From an uncultured Pelagibacteraceae bacterium (GTDB lineage: Bacteria; Pseudomonadota; Alphaproteobacteria; Pelagibacterales; Pelagibacteraceae): a stretch of 64,000 nt of DNA. The stretch lies in assembly GCA_902610675.1 (NCBI GenBank), contig CACLWP010000002.1:1-64000 (forward strand), read 5' to 3'. The translations under genes were made by a program, and so were the position numbers. The notes beneath the pieces are model-generated. The model was given only the letters and a program-made list of their open reading frames with translations, was not told the DNA's origin and did no database searches. Shown here in pieces: positions 18,931 through 28,390 of this stretch; position 1 is the stretch's first letter; every line of letters starts with the position of its first letter.

Positions 18931-19037
18931 TGGTGATTAAATTTGTTGAACATTTTATAAACAGTTTGTTAACATTTAGAGTTTAAATTTTAATAAATAT
19001 ATACGTAAAATTGAAGCTTATTAACAAAATACATCAA

Positions 19038-19166
19038 ATGATCATTGGAGATTTCATTATGTTTAATATTGTTAATAAAAGCTCTGTTTTACAACATAAA
19101 TTTAAGAATATGAAAAATATCCAATATGATAAAGATAGTACAAATTTATACACATATTATACATGA
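19038..19166 (+). CDS. Candidate 42-residue small protein or leader peptide in the origin
   Basis: ATG at 19038 opens a frame of 42 codons (starts MIIGDFIMFNIVN, ends NLYTYYT) whose TGA overlaps the ATG of ppsR as ATGA, the coupling pattern used by many genes here. The frame is open upstream to about 18982. With stop codons this frequent in AT-rich DNA, such a length is not expected often by chance. It has no recognisable domain and it spans one DnaA box. It may be a leader peptide, a real small protein, or chance. Confidence 0.3.
   Translation: MIIGDFIMFNIVNKSSVLQHKFKNMKNIQYDKDSTNLYTYYT
19146..19154 (+). promoter_or_regulatory. DnaA box
   Basis: TTATACACA, an exact match to TTATNCACA, ending nine bases before the ppsR start. 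It is oriented opposite to the box at 18922-18930. Confidence 0.7.
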
Positions 19167-19987
19167 GTAATTTATATCAAATTTACTTAATATCAGACGC
19201 TACTGGTGAAACTCTAGATCGTATTTTTATAGCTATTAAGGCTCAGTTTAAAAATATAAATTATAAAATACATACTTATTCTTTTACAAGAACAGAAAAT
19301 CAGATTTTAAAAATTTTGGAAAACGCAGAAAAGGAAAAGAATTCGATAATCTTATATTCAATTGTCGATAGTAGTTTAGCAAAATATCTTGCAAGAAATA
19401 GTGATATTAAAAAAATCCCATGCTTTGGAGTATTGGGTGATTTAATATTAAGTTTTTCGAAACTCTTAAATCAGAAAGCTTCACACCAACCAAGTGGTCA
19501 ATATGCTCTTGATGAAGAATATTATAAAAGAATTGAAGCAATCCAATTTACAATGAACCACGATGACGGCAACCTTGTAAAGGGAATTAAAGAGTCAGAT
19601 ATAATTTTGCTAGGAGTAAGCAGAACAAGCAAAACGCCTACAGCTATTTTTTTAGCAAACAAAGGTTTTAAAACATCCAATATACCTTTAATTAATGAAA
19701 ACTCCTTACCAGAAGTCTTAAGAGAAAATCCTAAAATTTCATGTATCGTTGGACTAAACACAGAGCCAGATAGGCTTGTAGAAATTAGAAAAAATAGAAT
19801 GAGCTCTCTTAAAGAAAATAAAAATAAGTTATACACCGATCTAGAACAGATTAAAAAAGAAGTAAATATGGCAAGGAATACCTTTAAGAAATATAAATGG
19901 CCATCTATCGATGTGACAAGAAAATCAGTAGAAGAAACCGCGGCTTCAATAATTAAAATATACGAAATATATAAAGAAAATGCCTAA
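19163..19987 (+). CDS. ppsR: Bifunctional kinase/pyrophosphorylase regulating PEP synthase or PPDK (DUF299)
   Basis: Phosphorylates and dephosphorylates a threonine of phosphoenolpyruvate synthase or pyruvate phosphate dikinase. It has 274 residues. Family features are YLISDATGETLDRI at the N-terminus, the phosphate-binding loop LLGVSRTSKTPTAIFLA (about residues 150-166), and the C-terminal SIDVTRKSVEETAASI. Its place immediately right of the origin is conserved in alphaproteobacteria. It overlaps maf by 8 bases. Confidence 0.94.
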   Translation: MSNLYQIYLISDATGETLDRIFIAIKAQFKNINYKIHTYSFTRTENQILKILENAEKEKNSIILYSIVDSSLAKYLARNSDIKKIPCFGVLGDLILSFSKLLNQKASHQPSGQYALDEEYYKRIEAIQFTMNHDDGNLVKGIKESDIILLGVSRTSKTPTAIFLANKGFKTSNIPLINENSLPEVLRENPKISCIVGLNTEPDRLVEIRKNRMSSLKENKNKLYTDLEQIKKEVNMARNTFKKYKWPSIDVTRKSVEETAASIIKIYEIYKENA

Positions 19988-20564
19988 AATTATTCTGGCG
20001 TCAAAAAGTAAAGTTAGAAAGAAAATCCTCGATGAACATGATATTTTAAATGAGGTAAAACCATCAAATGTTGATGAAGATGTTGTGAAGTTAAGTCTTC
20101 TTAAAGAAAAAGCCTCACCAGAAGTTATATCTAAAAATTTGGCTGAACTAAAAGCCAATAAAGTTAGTCATAATTACAGCGATAATTTAGTTCTTGGTGC
20201 TGACAGTGTTATCGATCTAGAAGGAGAACTTATTTCAAAACCAAATGATAGAAATGAAGCTTTAGAAATTTTAAAAAAACTTAATGGTAAAAAACACCAT
20301 TTAATCAGTTCAGTATGTATTTCTAAAAACGGATCTATGGTATGGAATTATACTGATAGAGCAGCTTTAACAATGAAAAAAATGAGTGAAGATAAACTCA
20401 AAAGTTACTTAGCAAAAATTTCTGATGAGACATTATATGCCTACAATGTCTATCAAATTGAAGGTGAAGGACAAATGCTTTTTTCAAAAATACACGGCGA
20501 TAAAAACACTATTATGGGATTACCCGTAAATAAGATTAAAGAATATTTAAGCAATTATAAATGA
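19980..20564 (+). CDS. Maf-family nucleotide pyrophosphatase
   Basis: Hydrolyses non-canonical nucleoside triphosphates (house-cleaning function). It has 194 residues. Maf motifs are IILASKSKVRKKIL at the N-terminus, LVLGADSVIDLEGELISKP in the middle and YQIEGEGQMLFSKIHGDKNTIMG near the end. The first motif has lysines where LASxSPRR is common, a change seen in AT-rich genomes. It overlaps ppsR by 8 bases and aroE by 4, within a tight operon. Confidence 0.93.
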   Translation: MPKIILASKSKVRKKILDEHDILNEVKPSNVDEDVVKLSLLKEKASPEVISKNLAELKANKVSHNYSDNLVLGADSVIDLEGELISKPNDRNEALEILKKLNGKKHHLISSVCISKNGSMVWNYTDRAALTMKKMSEDKLKSYLAKISDETLYAYNVYQIEGEGQMLFSKIHGDKNTIMGLPVNKIKEYLSNYK

Positions 20565-21358
20565 AAAAATATTTAGTTATTGGAAATCCTCTGGAGCACT
20601 CTTTGTCACCCAAAGTTCATAATTTTTGGTTTAAACAAAATAAGATAAATGCAATTTATAACAAGGAAACGCTTGAAGATGCAGATTTAGAGAATTTTAT
20701 TAAAATGATTAGAGATAAAAAAATTGAAGGTGCAAATATTACGGTTCCATTTAAAGAAAAAATAATAAAGTTTATAGATATATTATCTGATGAAGCTAAA
20801 GATGCGAACTCGGTAAACACGGTTTATATGTCTGGAAATAATATTATGGGACATAACACAGATATTGCAGGATTTTATTTATCATTAAAGCCAGAAACTA
20901 TAAATTTTAAAGACAAAAATATTTTAATTTTGGGGGCTGGGGGTGTTACGCCTTCAATAATACTGGGCCTGAGAATGATAGGAGTTAAAAAAATAATAGT
21001 TTCCAATAGAACAAAAGATAAGGTGTTAAAATTAAAAGAAAGATTTAGCTTTATAGAAATTTTAAATTGGGGAGAAACTGTAAAAGCAAACGCAATAATT
21101 AACACTACTAGTGTTGGTTTAAAAAAAACAGACAAAATTCAGTTAAATAGTAGTTTATTTACTCCAGACACCTTTTTTTATGACGTCATATACAATCCAA
21201 AAGAAACAAATTTTTTAAAAAAAGCAAAGAATGAGGGCTGTATGGTCCAAAATGGTTTAATGATGTTTATTAATCAAGCAGCAGTAGCATTTAAAACTTG
21301 GCATAACATCATGCCAAAAATAGATAAAAATTTAATCGAGTTTCTTCAAAATGATTAG
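20561..21358 (+). CDS. aroE: Shikimate dehydrogenase
   Basis: NADP-dependent reduction of 3-dehydroshikimate in aromatic amino acid synthesis. It has 265 residues with the substrate-site IGNPLEHSLSPKVHN, GANITVPFKE with the catalytic lysine, GHNTDIAGF, a nucleotide-binding loop LILGAGGVTPSI, SNRTKDK typical of NADP preference, and NGLMMFINQAAVAF at the end. It overlaps maf by 4 bases and coaE by 8. Confidence 0.97.
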   Translation: MKKYLVIGNPLEHSLSPKVHNFWFKQNKINAIYNKETLEDADLENFIKMIRDKKIEGANITVPFKEKIIKFIDILSDEAKDANSVNTVYMSGNNIMGHNTDIAGFYLSLKPETINFKDKNILILGAGGVTPSIILGLRMIGVKKIIVSNRTKDKVLKLKERFSFIEILNWGETVKANAIINTTSVGLKKTDKIQLNSSLFTPDTFFYDVIYNPKETNFLKKAKNEGCMVQNGLMMFINQAAVAFKTWHNIMPKIDKNLIEFLQND

Positions 21359-21920
21359 AATTGCTGTAGTTGGTGACATAGGGTCAGGAAAGAGTTACGT
21401 AGCTAAAGTTTTTGGTTATCCAGTATTTAACGCTGATTTAGAGGTTGCAAAAATCTATAGAAATAACAGAAAGGTTTTTCAAAAATTAAAAAAAGAACTT
21501 CCGCCATATTTTGACTCTTTCCCAATTAAAAAAAAAGAAATAATCAATGCAATCTTATCCAAAAAGAGAAATCTTAAAAAAATTATTAAAATTGTTCACT
21601 ATGAAGTTAGAAAAAAAATGAATGATTTTTTAAAAAAAAATAAACATAAGAAAATCGTTGTTTTAGATATTCCACTTCTTTTAGAGAATAAGATTAATAA
21701 AAAAAAGGATATATTAGTTTTTGTTGAGTCTAGGAAACCAGAGATTTTAAGAAGACTAAAGAAAAGAAAAAATTTTAACATGAAAATATTTGATAATTTT
21801 AAGAAGATACAACTTCCGCTTGATTTAAAAAAGCAAAAGTCACAATTCATAATAAAGAATAATTTTAAGAAAAATTCTGTTAAAATTAGAGTGCAAGAAA
21901 TTGTAAAAAATTTGATATGA
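21351..21920 (+). CDS. coaE: Dephospho-CoA kinase
   Basis: Last step of coenzyme A synthesis. It has 189 residues, slightly short. P-loop VVGDIGSGKSYVAKVF at the N-terminus, then NADLEVAKIY (usual DADxIAR), and VVLDIPLLLENKIN (usual VPLLFE). The gene order aroE-coaE-dnaQ-secB is standard for alphaproteobacteria and supports the call despite high lysine content. It overlaps dnaQ by 4 bases (ATGA). Confidence 0.93.
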   Translation: MIRIAVVGDIGSGKSYVAKVFGYPVFNADLEVAKIYRNNRKVFQKLKKELPPYFDSFPIKKKEIINAILSKKRNLKKIIKIVHYEVRKKMNDFLKKNKHKKIVVLDIPLLLENKINKKKDILVFVESRKPEILRRLKKRKNFNMKIFDNFKKIQLPLDLKKQKSQFIIKNNFKKNSVKIRVQEIVKNLI

Positions 21921-22579
21921 AAGAAATTGTTCTTGATACTGAAACAACTGGCATTTCTGTCAAAGATGGGCATAGAGTTGTAGAGATTGGATGTATTGAA
22001 TTAGATAATTTGATACCGACAAAAAATAAATTTCACTGCTATTTAAACCCAGAAAGAAAAGTTTCTGAAAAGGCTTTTGAGGTACACGGATACTCAGATA
22101 GTTTTTTATCTGACAAAATGAAATTTGGAGAAATAGCTGAAGGTTTTCTCAAATTTATAAAAGATAAAAGATTGATAATTCATAATGCAGAATTTGATTT
22201 ATCTCATTTAAATAATGAACTCAAAATCATCGGAAAAAACAAAATTGATAATGAAGTAGTAGACACACTATCACTCGCTAGAAATAAATATCCTGGATCC
22301 CAAATTAGCTTAGATGCTTTATGTAAAAGATATAGAATAGACAATTCCAAAAGAATCCAACATACTGCCCTTATCGATTGTGATTTATTGGCTAGGGTTT
22401 ATATAAATTTAATAGATCAAAAAGAACCAACCCTAGATTTTAAAAATATAGAGGAAGACGTTTCAAAATTAAATACTGGAAAAGTTATCTATTCTACAAA
22501 GATAATTAAACCATCTCCTGAAGAGCTTAAAAATCACCAAATCTATCTGAAGACTAATTTAAAAAAAAATTATTTTTAA
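21917..22579 (+). CDS. dnaQ: DNA polymerase III epsilon subunit (proofreading exonuclease)
   Basis: A 3'-5' exonuclease of the DEDDh type, 220 residues. Exo I is IVLDTETTGIS, Exo II is IIHNAEFDLSHLNNE, and Exo III epsilon is QHTALIDCDLLARVY with the catalytic histidine and aspartate. The short C-terminal tail contains the polymerase-binding region. It ends 4 bases into the convergent secB gene. Confidence 0.97.
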   Translation: MKEIVLDTETTGISVKDGHRVVEIGCIELDNLIPTKNKFHCYLNPERKVSEKAFEVHGYSDSFLSDKMKFGEIAEGFLKFIKDKRLIIHNAEFDLSHLNNELKIIGKNKIDNEVVDTLSLARNKYPGSQISLDALCKRYRIDNSKRIQHTALIDCDLLARVYINLIDQKEPTLDFKNIEEDVSKLNTGKVIYSTKIIKPSPEELKNHQIYLKTNLKKNYF

Positions 22580-23004
22580 TTTAATCTTTCTAAATAAAGT
22601 TTTGTAAAATCAATTTTTTTTTCTAATTTGATATTAGGAAACCCTGAATTGTACATCATATCTGTAAATGACTTTTCTATATCTGAAACAACTGAATTAG
22701 GTACATCACATAGTACAATTTTTTCTAGATCCTTTTTTTCTTTTATAGACTCATCAATTTTTACTGCTATTGCGTAAAGCATTTCAAAATGAGATTTTTT
22801 AACTTTAGCATCTTTGTGTTGAAATTTTAGTGTTATATTTACTTCGATTATTTTATTTTTTAGGGCTATTGATTTAATATCAATATCCAATTGGTATTTA
22901 CCAATATTATTTCCCGTAGATATGTAAGTTTCAACATCAGGTGTTTCACTAGACATATCTTTAATGTATTTAGCTAAAATTTTAAATTTTTCTGTCGTTA
23001 TCAT
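22576..23004 (-). CDS. secB: Protein-export chaperone SecB
   Basis: Tetrameric chaperone that keeps preproteins unfolded for SecA. It has 142 residues. ILAKYIKDMSSETPDVETYI matches the usual YIKDxSFExP start, with IDIKSIALKNKIIEVNITLK as the central strand and a C-terminal helix. It is divergent in sequence, so the place between dnaQ and fxsA is strong support. It overlaps fxsA by 23 bases. Confidence 0.9.
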   Translation of the reverse strand: MITTEKFKILAKYIKDMSSETPDVETYISTGNNIGKYQLDIDIKSIALKNKIIEVNITLKFQHKDAKVKKSHFEMLYAIAVKIDESIKEKKDLEKIVLCDVPNSVVSDIEKSFTDMMYNSGFPNIKLEKKIDFTKLYLERLN

Positions 23005-23407
23005 CCTCTATATCTTCAAATTCTCCTTCAATAAAATCACTCTTTTTCATTTTTTTGTTCTCAAATTTTTTATTAAATTTTCCTAATATCAACTTTCGTG
23101 TTATTGGGATTATTAAGAGAAAACCAATCAAGTCAGTTGCAAAACCTGGTATGATTAAAAGAACAGCCGCAAACGCTATTGCAGCACCAGAAATTAATTC
23201 ATGGGCTGGAATCTGATTTTTAATTATCTGTATCATTCCAGATCTAAGAGTATTAATTCCCTCGTATCTGGCGTAATATACTCCGACAACCGCAGTAAAA
23301 AATACAAGGAATATCGTACTGAACGCACCTATTTGTGACCCAATCTTTATAAAAAGGTAAATTTCTACAATTGGGATTAAAATAACAGCTAAAAGTACTG
23401 TGTTCAT
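22982..23407 (-). CDS. fxsA: FxsA-family membrane protein
   Basis: Small inner-membrane protein of 141 residues; E. coli FxsA affects phage exclusion, but the general role is unknown. It has two N-terminal membrane segments (VILIPIVEIYLFIKIG, then a glycine-containing segment) and a third at AAVLLIIPGFATDLIGFLLIIP, a family hallmark. The C-terminus is acidic. It is co-directional with secB and divergent from the Tim44-like gene. Confidence 0.92.
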   Translation of the reverse strand: MNTVLLAVILIPIVEIYLFIKIGSQIGAFSTIFLVFFTAVVGVYYARYEGINTLRSGMIQIIKNQIPAHELISGAAIAFAAVLLIIPGFATDLIGFLLIIPITRKLILGKFNKKFENKKMKKSDFIEGEFEDIEDDNDRKI

Positions 23408-23464
23408 TTGTCTTTAATGTAATTGTTAGTTGAAATTAATCAACATAGTAATTAAATTTAAATT

Positions 23465-24061
23465 ATGGAATATGGTTTTGGATATATTGATATCATTTTA
23501 TTAGCAATGATAGCTGGCTTCATTTTTTTAAGGCTGAGAGGAATTTTAGGTAAAAGAACAGGCTTTGAGGGAAAAGCCCCACCTCAGTTCGAGGAAATTT
23601 TGAAAAATATAAATCCTCAAACTAAAATAAATAAAAAAAATGATTTTGATGAAAATGCAAAAAAAGACTTTTTAAAGGGTGCCGAAATAGCATACGAAAC
23701 TATCATTACAGATTTTGGTGATAGCGACAACATATTGACTACAAGTAAGCCTTTGTTAAGCAATAAAATTTACGATCAATTTAACAACGCGCTTAAGGAA
23801 AGAGGCAAAAGAGGTCATTTTGCCGAAATCACTTTTATTGGAGTAAATTCTGCAAACATTAAAGAACACAAGTTTTTAGGAAAAATCTTACAAGTAACTG
23901 TTGAATTTGTAGGTGAAGTAATAACTTGCATTAGGGATAAAGATAAAAAAATAGTATCTGGGGATCCAGAAAAAATTAAGAAGATTTATGATACCTGGGT
24001 ATTTTCAAGAGACTTGAGTACTAATAATCCAAATTGGCAGTTAGTTGATACCCTTTCGTAA
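23465..24061 (+). CDS. Tim44-like domain protein (TimA)
   Basis: Membrane-anchored protein with a C-terminal Tim44-like domain, a relative of the mitochondrial import factor. It has 198 residues: one N-terminal membrane segment (IDIILLAMIAGFIFLRLRGILGKRTGFE), a linker, then the Tim44-like fold ending VSGDPEKIKKIYDTWVFSRDL. In alphaproteobacteria it lies next to fxsA and secB. The role in bacteria is unclear, probably in envelope protein handling. The next gene begins immediately after its stop. Confidence 0.9.
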   Translation: MEYGFGYIDIILLAMIAGFIFLRLRGILGKRTGFEGKAPPQFEEILKNINPQTKINKKNDFDENAKKDFLKGAEIAYETIITDFGDSDNILTTSKPLLSNKIYDQFNNALKERGKRGHFAEITFIGVNSANIKEHKFLGKILQVTVEFVGEVITCIRDKDKKIVSGDPEKIKKIYDTWVFSRDLSTNNPNWQLVDTLS

Positions 24062-24475
24062 TTGAACAGTAATATTTCAGATAAAGATAAAAAAGATTGG
24101 AAAAACTTTTTAGAAAGAAATGAAAAGTTGCCAAATAAAGATTTAGAAAAAAAAAATAACAAATTTCATATTACTAAATCATTAGATCTTCATGGTCTCA
24201 CTCTTGATGAGGCAAACATAAAAGTTGAAAATTTTATAACTGCTTGTTTTGATCGAAAAGTCTCTAAAGTTATAATAGTAACTGGTAAAGGACTACATTC
24301 TCAAAATGATAAGGACCCATATATTTCAGAGAAATTTGGCATTTTAAAAAATTCCGTTCCTGATTTTATAAAAAATAATCCCAGTTTAATGGCAAAAATA
24401 AAAAGTATTACTAGTGCTGAAATTTCAGATGGTGGTAGCGGGGCTTTTTATGTTTTTTTAAAAAAAAAATTATAA
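24062..24475 (+). CDS. Smr-domain protein
   Basis: A 137-residue protein with a C-terminal Smr (small MutS-related) domain. [19 protein letters not shown] is the characteristic start and [11 protein letters not shown] the conserved TGxGxHS motif, followed by [13 protein letters not shown]. Smr domains are nucleases or nucleic-acid binders linked to ribosome collision rescue or recombination. The start is TTG directly after the upstream stop. In many relatives an mltA gene lies between the Tim44-like gene and this one; it is absent here. Confidence 0.92.
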   Translation: MNSNISDKDKKDWKNFLERNEKLPNKDLEKKNNKFHITKSLDLHGLTLDEANIKVENFITACFDRKVSKVIIVTGKGLHSQNDKDPYISEKFGILKNSVPDFIKNNPSLMAKIKSITSAEISDGGSGAFYVFLKKKL

Positions 24476-25843
24476 AATAAATTTTGATAAATCTGTATCT
24501 TTAATAAGGCTATCGAGATTTTTATCTATATATTCTTTATTTATTGAGATTTTTTCTCCAGATCTATCAGTTGCTGTGAAACTTATTTCATCGAGGATTT
24601 TTTCTATTATTGTGTGTAATCTTCTAGCACCTATGTTTTCAACAGTTGCATTTACTTCGGAAGCAATTTTTGCGATTGTATCAATTCCATCTTCGGTAAA
24701 CTCAAGTTCTACATTTTCAGTCTTTAACAATGCCACGTATTGTTTAATTAAACTATAATCGGGCTCTTTGAGGATTCTTTTAAAATCATCACTTGATAAG
24801 GCTTCTAGCTCTACTCTAATTGGTAGCCTACCTTGTAACTCGGGAAGTAAGTCAGAAGGCTTGGCTAATTGGAAAGCACCAGATGCAATAAACAATATGT
24901 GATCCGTTTTTATGGGACCGTATTTTGTATTAACTGTCGTTCCTTCAATCAGAGGTAATAAGTCCCTCTGCACACCTTCTCTAGAGACATCTCCTCCAAC
25001 TCTATCACTTCTTCCAGAAATTTTATCAATTTCATCTAAGAAAACTATCCCATTATTTTCTGTAGAGATTTTGGCAGCTTTAATTATTTTATCTTGTTCG
25101 ATTAATTTATCAGACTCATCATTTATTAAAATTTCATGGGACTCTTTAACTGTCATTTTTTTCTTTTTTTCTTGTTTACCCATAGATTTACCAAGCATTT
25201 CTCCAATGTTAATCATTCCTACATTAGCACCAGGCATTCCAGGGATTTCAAAAGATGTACTATTACCTCCGCTATCGCTGACAGCTATTTCTATCTCGTT
25301 GTTATCTAGATCACCATCTCTTAGTCTTTTTCTAAAGCTTTCTCTTGTTGCCGTACTTGCTTTTTTCCCTACTAAAGCATCTAATACTTTCTCCTCAGCT
25401 AACTTTTGAGCTTTTGCAAAGACTTCTTTTCTTTTCTTAACCTTTTCCATTGAAATTGCTATTTCAACTAAATCTCTTACAATTTGTTCTACATCTCTTC
25501 CAACATAACCCACCTCAGTAAATCTAGTTGCTTCTACTTTTACGAAAGGGGCTTCTGCCAATTTAGATAGTCTTCTTGAAATTTCAGTTTTTCCAACACC
25601 TGTTGGTCCAATCATTAAAATATTTTTAGGTAAAACTTCATTTCTCATTTCACCTTTCAAAGCTTGTCTTCTCCATCTATTTCGCAAGGCAACAGCAACA
25701 GCTTTTTTAGCTTTATTTTGACCAACAACAAACCTGTCTAACTCAGAAACAATTTCCCTTGGGGACAAGGAGCTTACTAATGAGGCCACTTCTTTTTGTT
25801 GATCCTCCTTAGGATGTAATTTGGTTACGTTTGATTTATCCAT
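24470..25843 (-). CDS. hslU: HslU ATPase of the HslUV protease
   Basis: AAA+ unfoldase, 457 residues. The N-terminal [17 protein letters not shown] is diagnostic, with Walker [15 protein letters not shown], the pore motif GYVGRD, the I-domain insertion in the middle, Walker [13 protein letters not shown], and the C-terminal sensor and lid. It abuts hslV at base 25843, giving an hslV-hslU operon read leftward, divergent from the his operon. Confidence 0.98.
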   Translation of the reverse strand: MDKSNVTKLHPKEDQQKEVASLVSSLSPREIVSELDRFVVGQNKAKKAVAVALRNRWRRQALKGEMRNEVLPKNILMIGPTGVGKTEISRRLSKLAEAPFVKVEATRFTEVGYVGRDVEQIVRDLVEIAISMEKVKKRKEVFAKAQKLAEEKVLDALVGKKASTATRESFRKRLRDGDLDNNEIEIAVSDSGGNSTSFEIPGMPGANVGMINIGEMLGKSMGKQEKKKKMTVKESHEILINDESDKLIEQDKIIKAAKISTENNGIVFLDEIDKISGRSDRVGGDVSREGVQRDLLPLIEGTTVNTKYGPIKTDHILFIASGAFQLAKPSDLLPELQGRLPIRVELEALSSDDFKRILKEPDYSLIKQYVALLKTENVELEFTEDGIDTIAKIASEVNATVENIGARRLHTIIEKILDEISFTATDRSGEKISINKEYIDKNLDSLIKDTDLSKFIL

Positions 25844-26358
25844 TATATTTTTTCAACTTTGACATTTTCATTTGTAAATACGCATATATCTGCTGCAACT
25901 TTTATAGCTTTTTTTGCAACTTCTTCTGCTGATATATCACTTTCCATTAAAACTTTGCCTGCAGCTAACGCATAATTTCCTCCAGAGCCAATTCCTATAA
26001 CATCACCTTCAGGTTCTAGAACATCACCAGTGCCTGAAATTATATAACTATTGTTCTTGTCACCAACCGCCATTAATGCTTCCAATCTTCTTAAATATTT
26101 ATCAGTTCTCCAGTCTTTTGCTAACTCAACAGCAGCCCTAGATAAGTTACCTGCATGTTTTTCTAATTTACCCTCTAACCTCTCAAATAAAGTTAAAGCA
26201 TCAGCTGTTGATCCAGCGAAACCAGCTACGACATCTCTCTTTTCAATTTTTCTGACTTTTGATGCAGTGCTTTTTACAACAGTATTTCCCATACTTACTT
26301 GCCCGTCACCAGCCACTACTACTTCTTTGTTTTTTCTTACTAATACAATCGTTGTCAT
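25843..26358 (-). CDS. hslV: HslV peptidase of the HslUV protease
   Basis: Proteasome-like threonine protease of 171 residues. The N-terminus [10 protein letters not shown] exposes the catalytic threonine after removal of methionine. Further motifs are [32 protein letters not shown] and [16 protein letters not shown]. The first threonine and the G-D-G-Q turn are intact, so it should be active. It is first in its operon. Confidence 0.98.
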   Translation of the reverse strand: MTTIVLVRKNKEVVVAGDGQVSMGNTVVKSTASKVRKIEKRDVVAGFAGSTADALTLFERLEGKLEKHAGNLSRAAVELAKDWRTDKYLRRLEALMAVGDKNNSYIISGTGDVLEPEGDVIGIGSGGNYALAAGKVLMESDISAEEVAKKAIKVAADICVFTNENVKVEKI

Positions 26359-26449
26359 AGCTTATAAATGGATACTAAATTTCATACTTCAAGCCTAGGC
26401 TTAGTATTATTGCCATAATTGAATAATATATGTATACCTGTTTTAAATT

Positions 26450-27040
26450 ATGAAGCGTAAAGGCAAAATAAGCAGAAAAACAAAAGAAACAAGCATCAGT
26501 GTTGATTTAAATATTGACGGGAAAGGTAAATACAAAATTGACACAGGAATAGGTTTTTTAAACCACATGCTTGAACAATTATCAAAGCATTCCTCAATAG
26601 ATATGAGTATAAAAGCTAAAGGTGATACTCACATTGATCTTCATCACACTACTGAGGATACTGGCATTGCAATTGGTGAGGCTTTGAAAAAAGCGTTAAA
26701 AAAATCTGTTGGAATTAGAAGATATGCCCACGCAATGATCCCAATGGATGAAACTCTTTCACGTGTAGCTATTGATATTTCAAATCGACCTTATTTAATT
26801 TGGAAAGTTAATTTACAGGTCGAAAAACTTGGTGAGATGGATACAGAACTTTTCAAAGAATGGTTTCAAGCGTTTTCCCAAGCCGCTGGAATTACTTTAC
26901 ACGTTGAAAATATTTATGGAGACAATAGTCACCACATTATCGAATCTTGTTTTAAAGGACTTGCAAGATCATTAAGAGCTGCATTAGAGATAGACCCTAG
27001 GAATAGTAAATCAATTCCTTCTACTAAAGGTTCATTATAA
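26450..27040 (+). CDS. hisB: Imidazoleglycerol-phosphate dehydratase
   Basis: Manganese enzyme of histidine synthesis. It has 196 residues with the two metal-binding motifs [18 protein letters not shown] and [12 protein letters not shown], and [10 protein letters not shown] near the start. It is the monofunctional form, with no phosphatase domain. It leads a six- or seven-gene his operon, divergent from hslVU across about 90 bases. No his attenuator peptide is seen in that gap. Confidence 0.98.
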   Translation: MKRKGKISRKTKETSISVDLNIDGKGKYKIDTGIGFLNHMLEQLSKHSSIDMSIKAKGDTHIDLHHTTEDTGIAIGEALKKALKKSVGIRRYAHAMIPMDETLSRVAIDISNRPYLIWKVNLQVEKLGEMDTELFKEWFQAFSQAAGITLHVENIYGDNSHHIIESCFKGLARSLRAALEIDPRNSKSIPSTKGSL

Positions 27041-27045
27041 AATTA

Positions 27046-27672
27046 ATGAAAGTTACAATAGTTGATTACAACTCGGGCAATATAAGCTCGGTAATAAACT
27101 CTTTCAAAGAAGTTGCTAAAGAAAAGGTAAATATCGAAGTAACTTCAGATCCTAATAAGATAAAATCAAGTGATAAAGTGGTTTTACCAGGGCAGGGTTC
27201 ATTTAAAAGCTGTGTTGAAGCTTTGAACAATATTGACGGTCTTTCAGATTCACTTAATGAATTTACGATGACTAATAAAAAACCTCTACTTGGAATTTGT
27301 GTTGGCTTACAAATGTTTGCCGATATTGGTTATGAAGAAACAGAAACCAAAGGGTTAGGATGGATTTCGGGTAAAGTTTCAAAAATAGATAATCAGAATG
27401 GTAAGTATAAACTACCTCATATCGGTTGGAATCAAATCAATATTGTCAGAGATAGTAAAATTTTTAGAGATATAGAAAATAATTCACATATGTATTTTGT
27501 TCATAGTTATGAATTTGTACCAAATGATAAAAAAGTTATTTCGGCAACAACAGATTATTCATCAAATATTGTTTGTTCTATTGAAAAAGAAAATATTTTT
27601 GGAACTCAATTTCATCCAGAAAAGAGTGATATGATTGGGCTTAAAATGATTGATAATTTTATAAATTTGTAA
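27046..27672 (+). CDS. hisH: Imidazole glycerol phosphate synthase, glutamine amidotransferase subunit
   Basis: Supplies ammonia from glutamine to HisF. It has 208 residues. The nucleophile cysteine lies in LLGICVGLQMF, the catalytic histidine and glutamate in FGTQFHPEKS, and VLPGQGSF is the oxyanion strand. It is five bases after hisB and one base before hisA. Confidence 0.98.
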   Translation: MKVTIVDYNSGNISSVINSFKEVAKEKVNIEVTSDPNKIKSSDKVVLPGQGSFKSCVEALNNIDGLSDSLNEFTMTNKKPLLGICVGLQMFADIGYEETETKGLGWISGKVSKIDNQNGKYKLPHIGWNQINIVRDSKIFRDIENNSHMYFVHSYEFVPNDKKVISATTDYSSNIVCSIEKENIFGTQFHPEKSDMIGLKMIDNFINL

Positions 27673-27673
27673 A

Positions 27674-28390
27674 ATGAAAATATTTCCTGCAATAGATATA
27701 AAAGATAAAAAGTGTGTAAGATTAATTAAAGGAGACTTCGACAAAAAAACTGAGTATGAAATGTCTCCAATTGAACAAGCAGGAAAATATAAAGATCATG
27801 GATTTAAAAATTTACATATAGTTGATTTAGATGGTGCTTTAACTGGTGAAACAGTAAATCTAGATATTATTCAAGATATAGTTGGTAAATTTAATTTAAA
27901 GGTTGAAGTAGGTGGTGGTATTAGAAATTCTGATAGTATTCAAAAATATATTGATGTTGGTGTTGAGAAAGTAATTCTTGGAAGTGCCGCTATTAAGGAC
28001 AAAAATTTTTTAAAAGGATCATGTAAAAAATTTCAAAATCAAATTGCCCTAGGTTTAGATGCTAAAGATGGATATTTGTCAGTATCTGGATGGAAAGAAA
28101 GTTCTAATCAAACAACTTTAGATTATTTAAAAGAAATAAACAACTATGGTGTTAGTAGATTAATTTATACTGATATTAATAGAGATGGTATGAAACAAAG
28201 TCCAAATTTTAATGAAACAATCAAAGTTGCTGAGATGTCAAAGTGCCCCGTAATTATATCAGGTGGTGTTTCATCAATAGATGACATTAAAAAAGCGAGG
28301 AATTTAAAAAATGTTGAAGGTATAATAGTTGGTAAAGCTATTTATGATGGTGATATAAAATTAGAAGAATTGGTGAAAGAAGATGCTTAA
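27674..28390 (+). CDS. hisA: ProFAR isomerase
   Basis: Isomerises ProFAR to PRFAR. It is a 238-residue barrel with [12 protein letters not shown] and catalytic aspartate in the first strand, phosphate loops [11 protein letters not shown] and IISGGVSS, and the second catalytic aspartate near [10 protein letters not shown]. It overlaps hisF by 8 bases. Confidence 0.97.
   Translation: MKIFPAIDIKDKKCVRLIKGDFDKKTEYEMSPIEQAGKYKDHGFKNLHIVDLDGALTGETVNLDIIQDIVGKFNLKVEVGGGIRNSDSIQKYIDVGVEKVILGSAAIKDKNFLKGSCKKFQNQIALGLDAKDGYLSVSGWKESSNQTTLDYLKEINNYGVSRLIYTDINRDGMKQSPNFNETIKVAEMSKCPVIISGGVSSIDDIKKARNLKNVEGIIVGKAIYDGDIKLEELVKEDA

Larger units (their letters stand above)
18881..19162. other. Probable chromosomal replication origin (oriC)
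   Basis: This 282-base, very AT-rich spacer is the longest non-coding gap in the window. It lies between hemE (leftward) and the PEP-synthetase regulator gene (rightward), the known oriC position in several alphaproteobacteria. It has exact TTATNCACA DnaA boxes near both ends, T/A-rich stretches between them, and a TGTTAACA palindrome at 18967-18974. Transcription diverges from it for about 9 kb to the left and over 3 kb to the right. parAB and parS are nearby. Confidence 0.8.

Noticed and set aside
24912..25409. 165-codon + strand frame antisense to hslU
   Set aside because: Lies wholly inside a complete, conserved hslU gene and shows serine/leucine-rich composition typical of reverse-strand frames; no domain seen.
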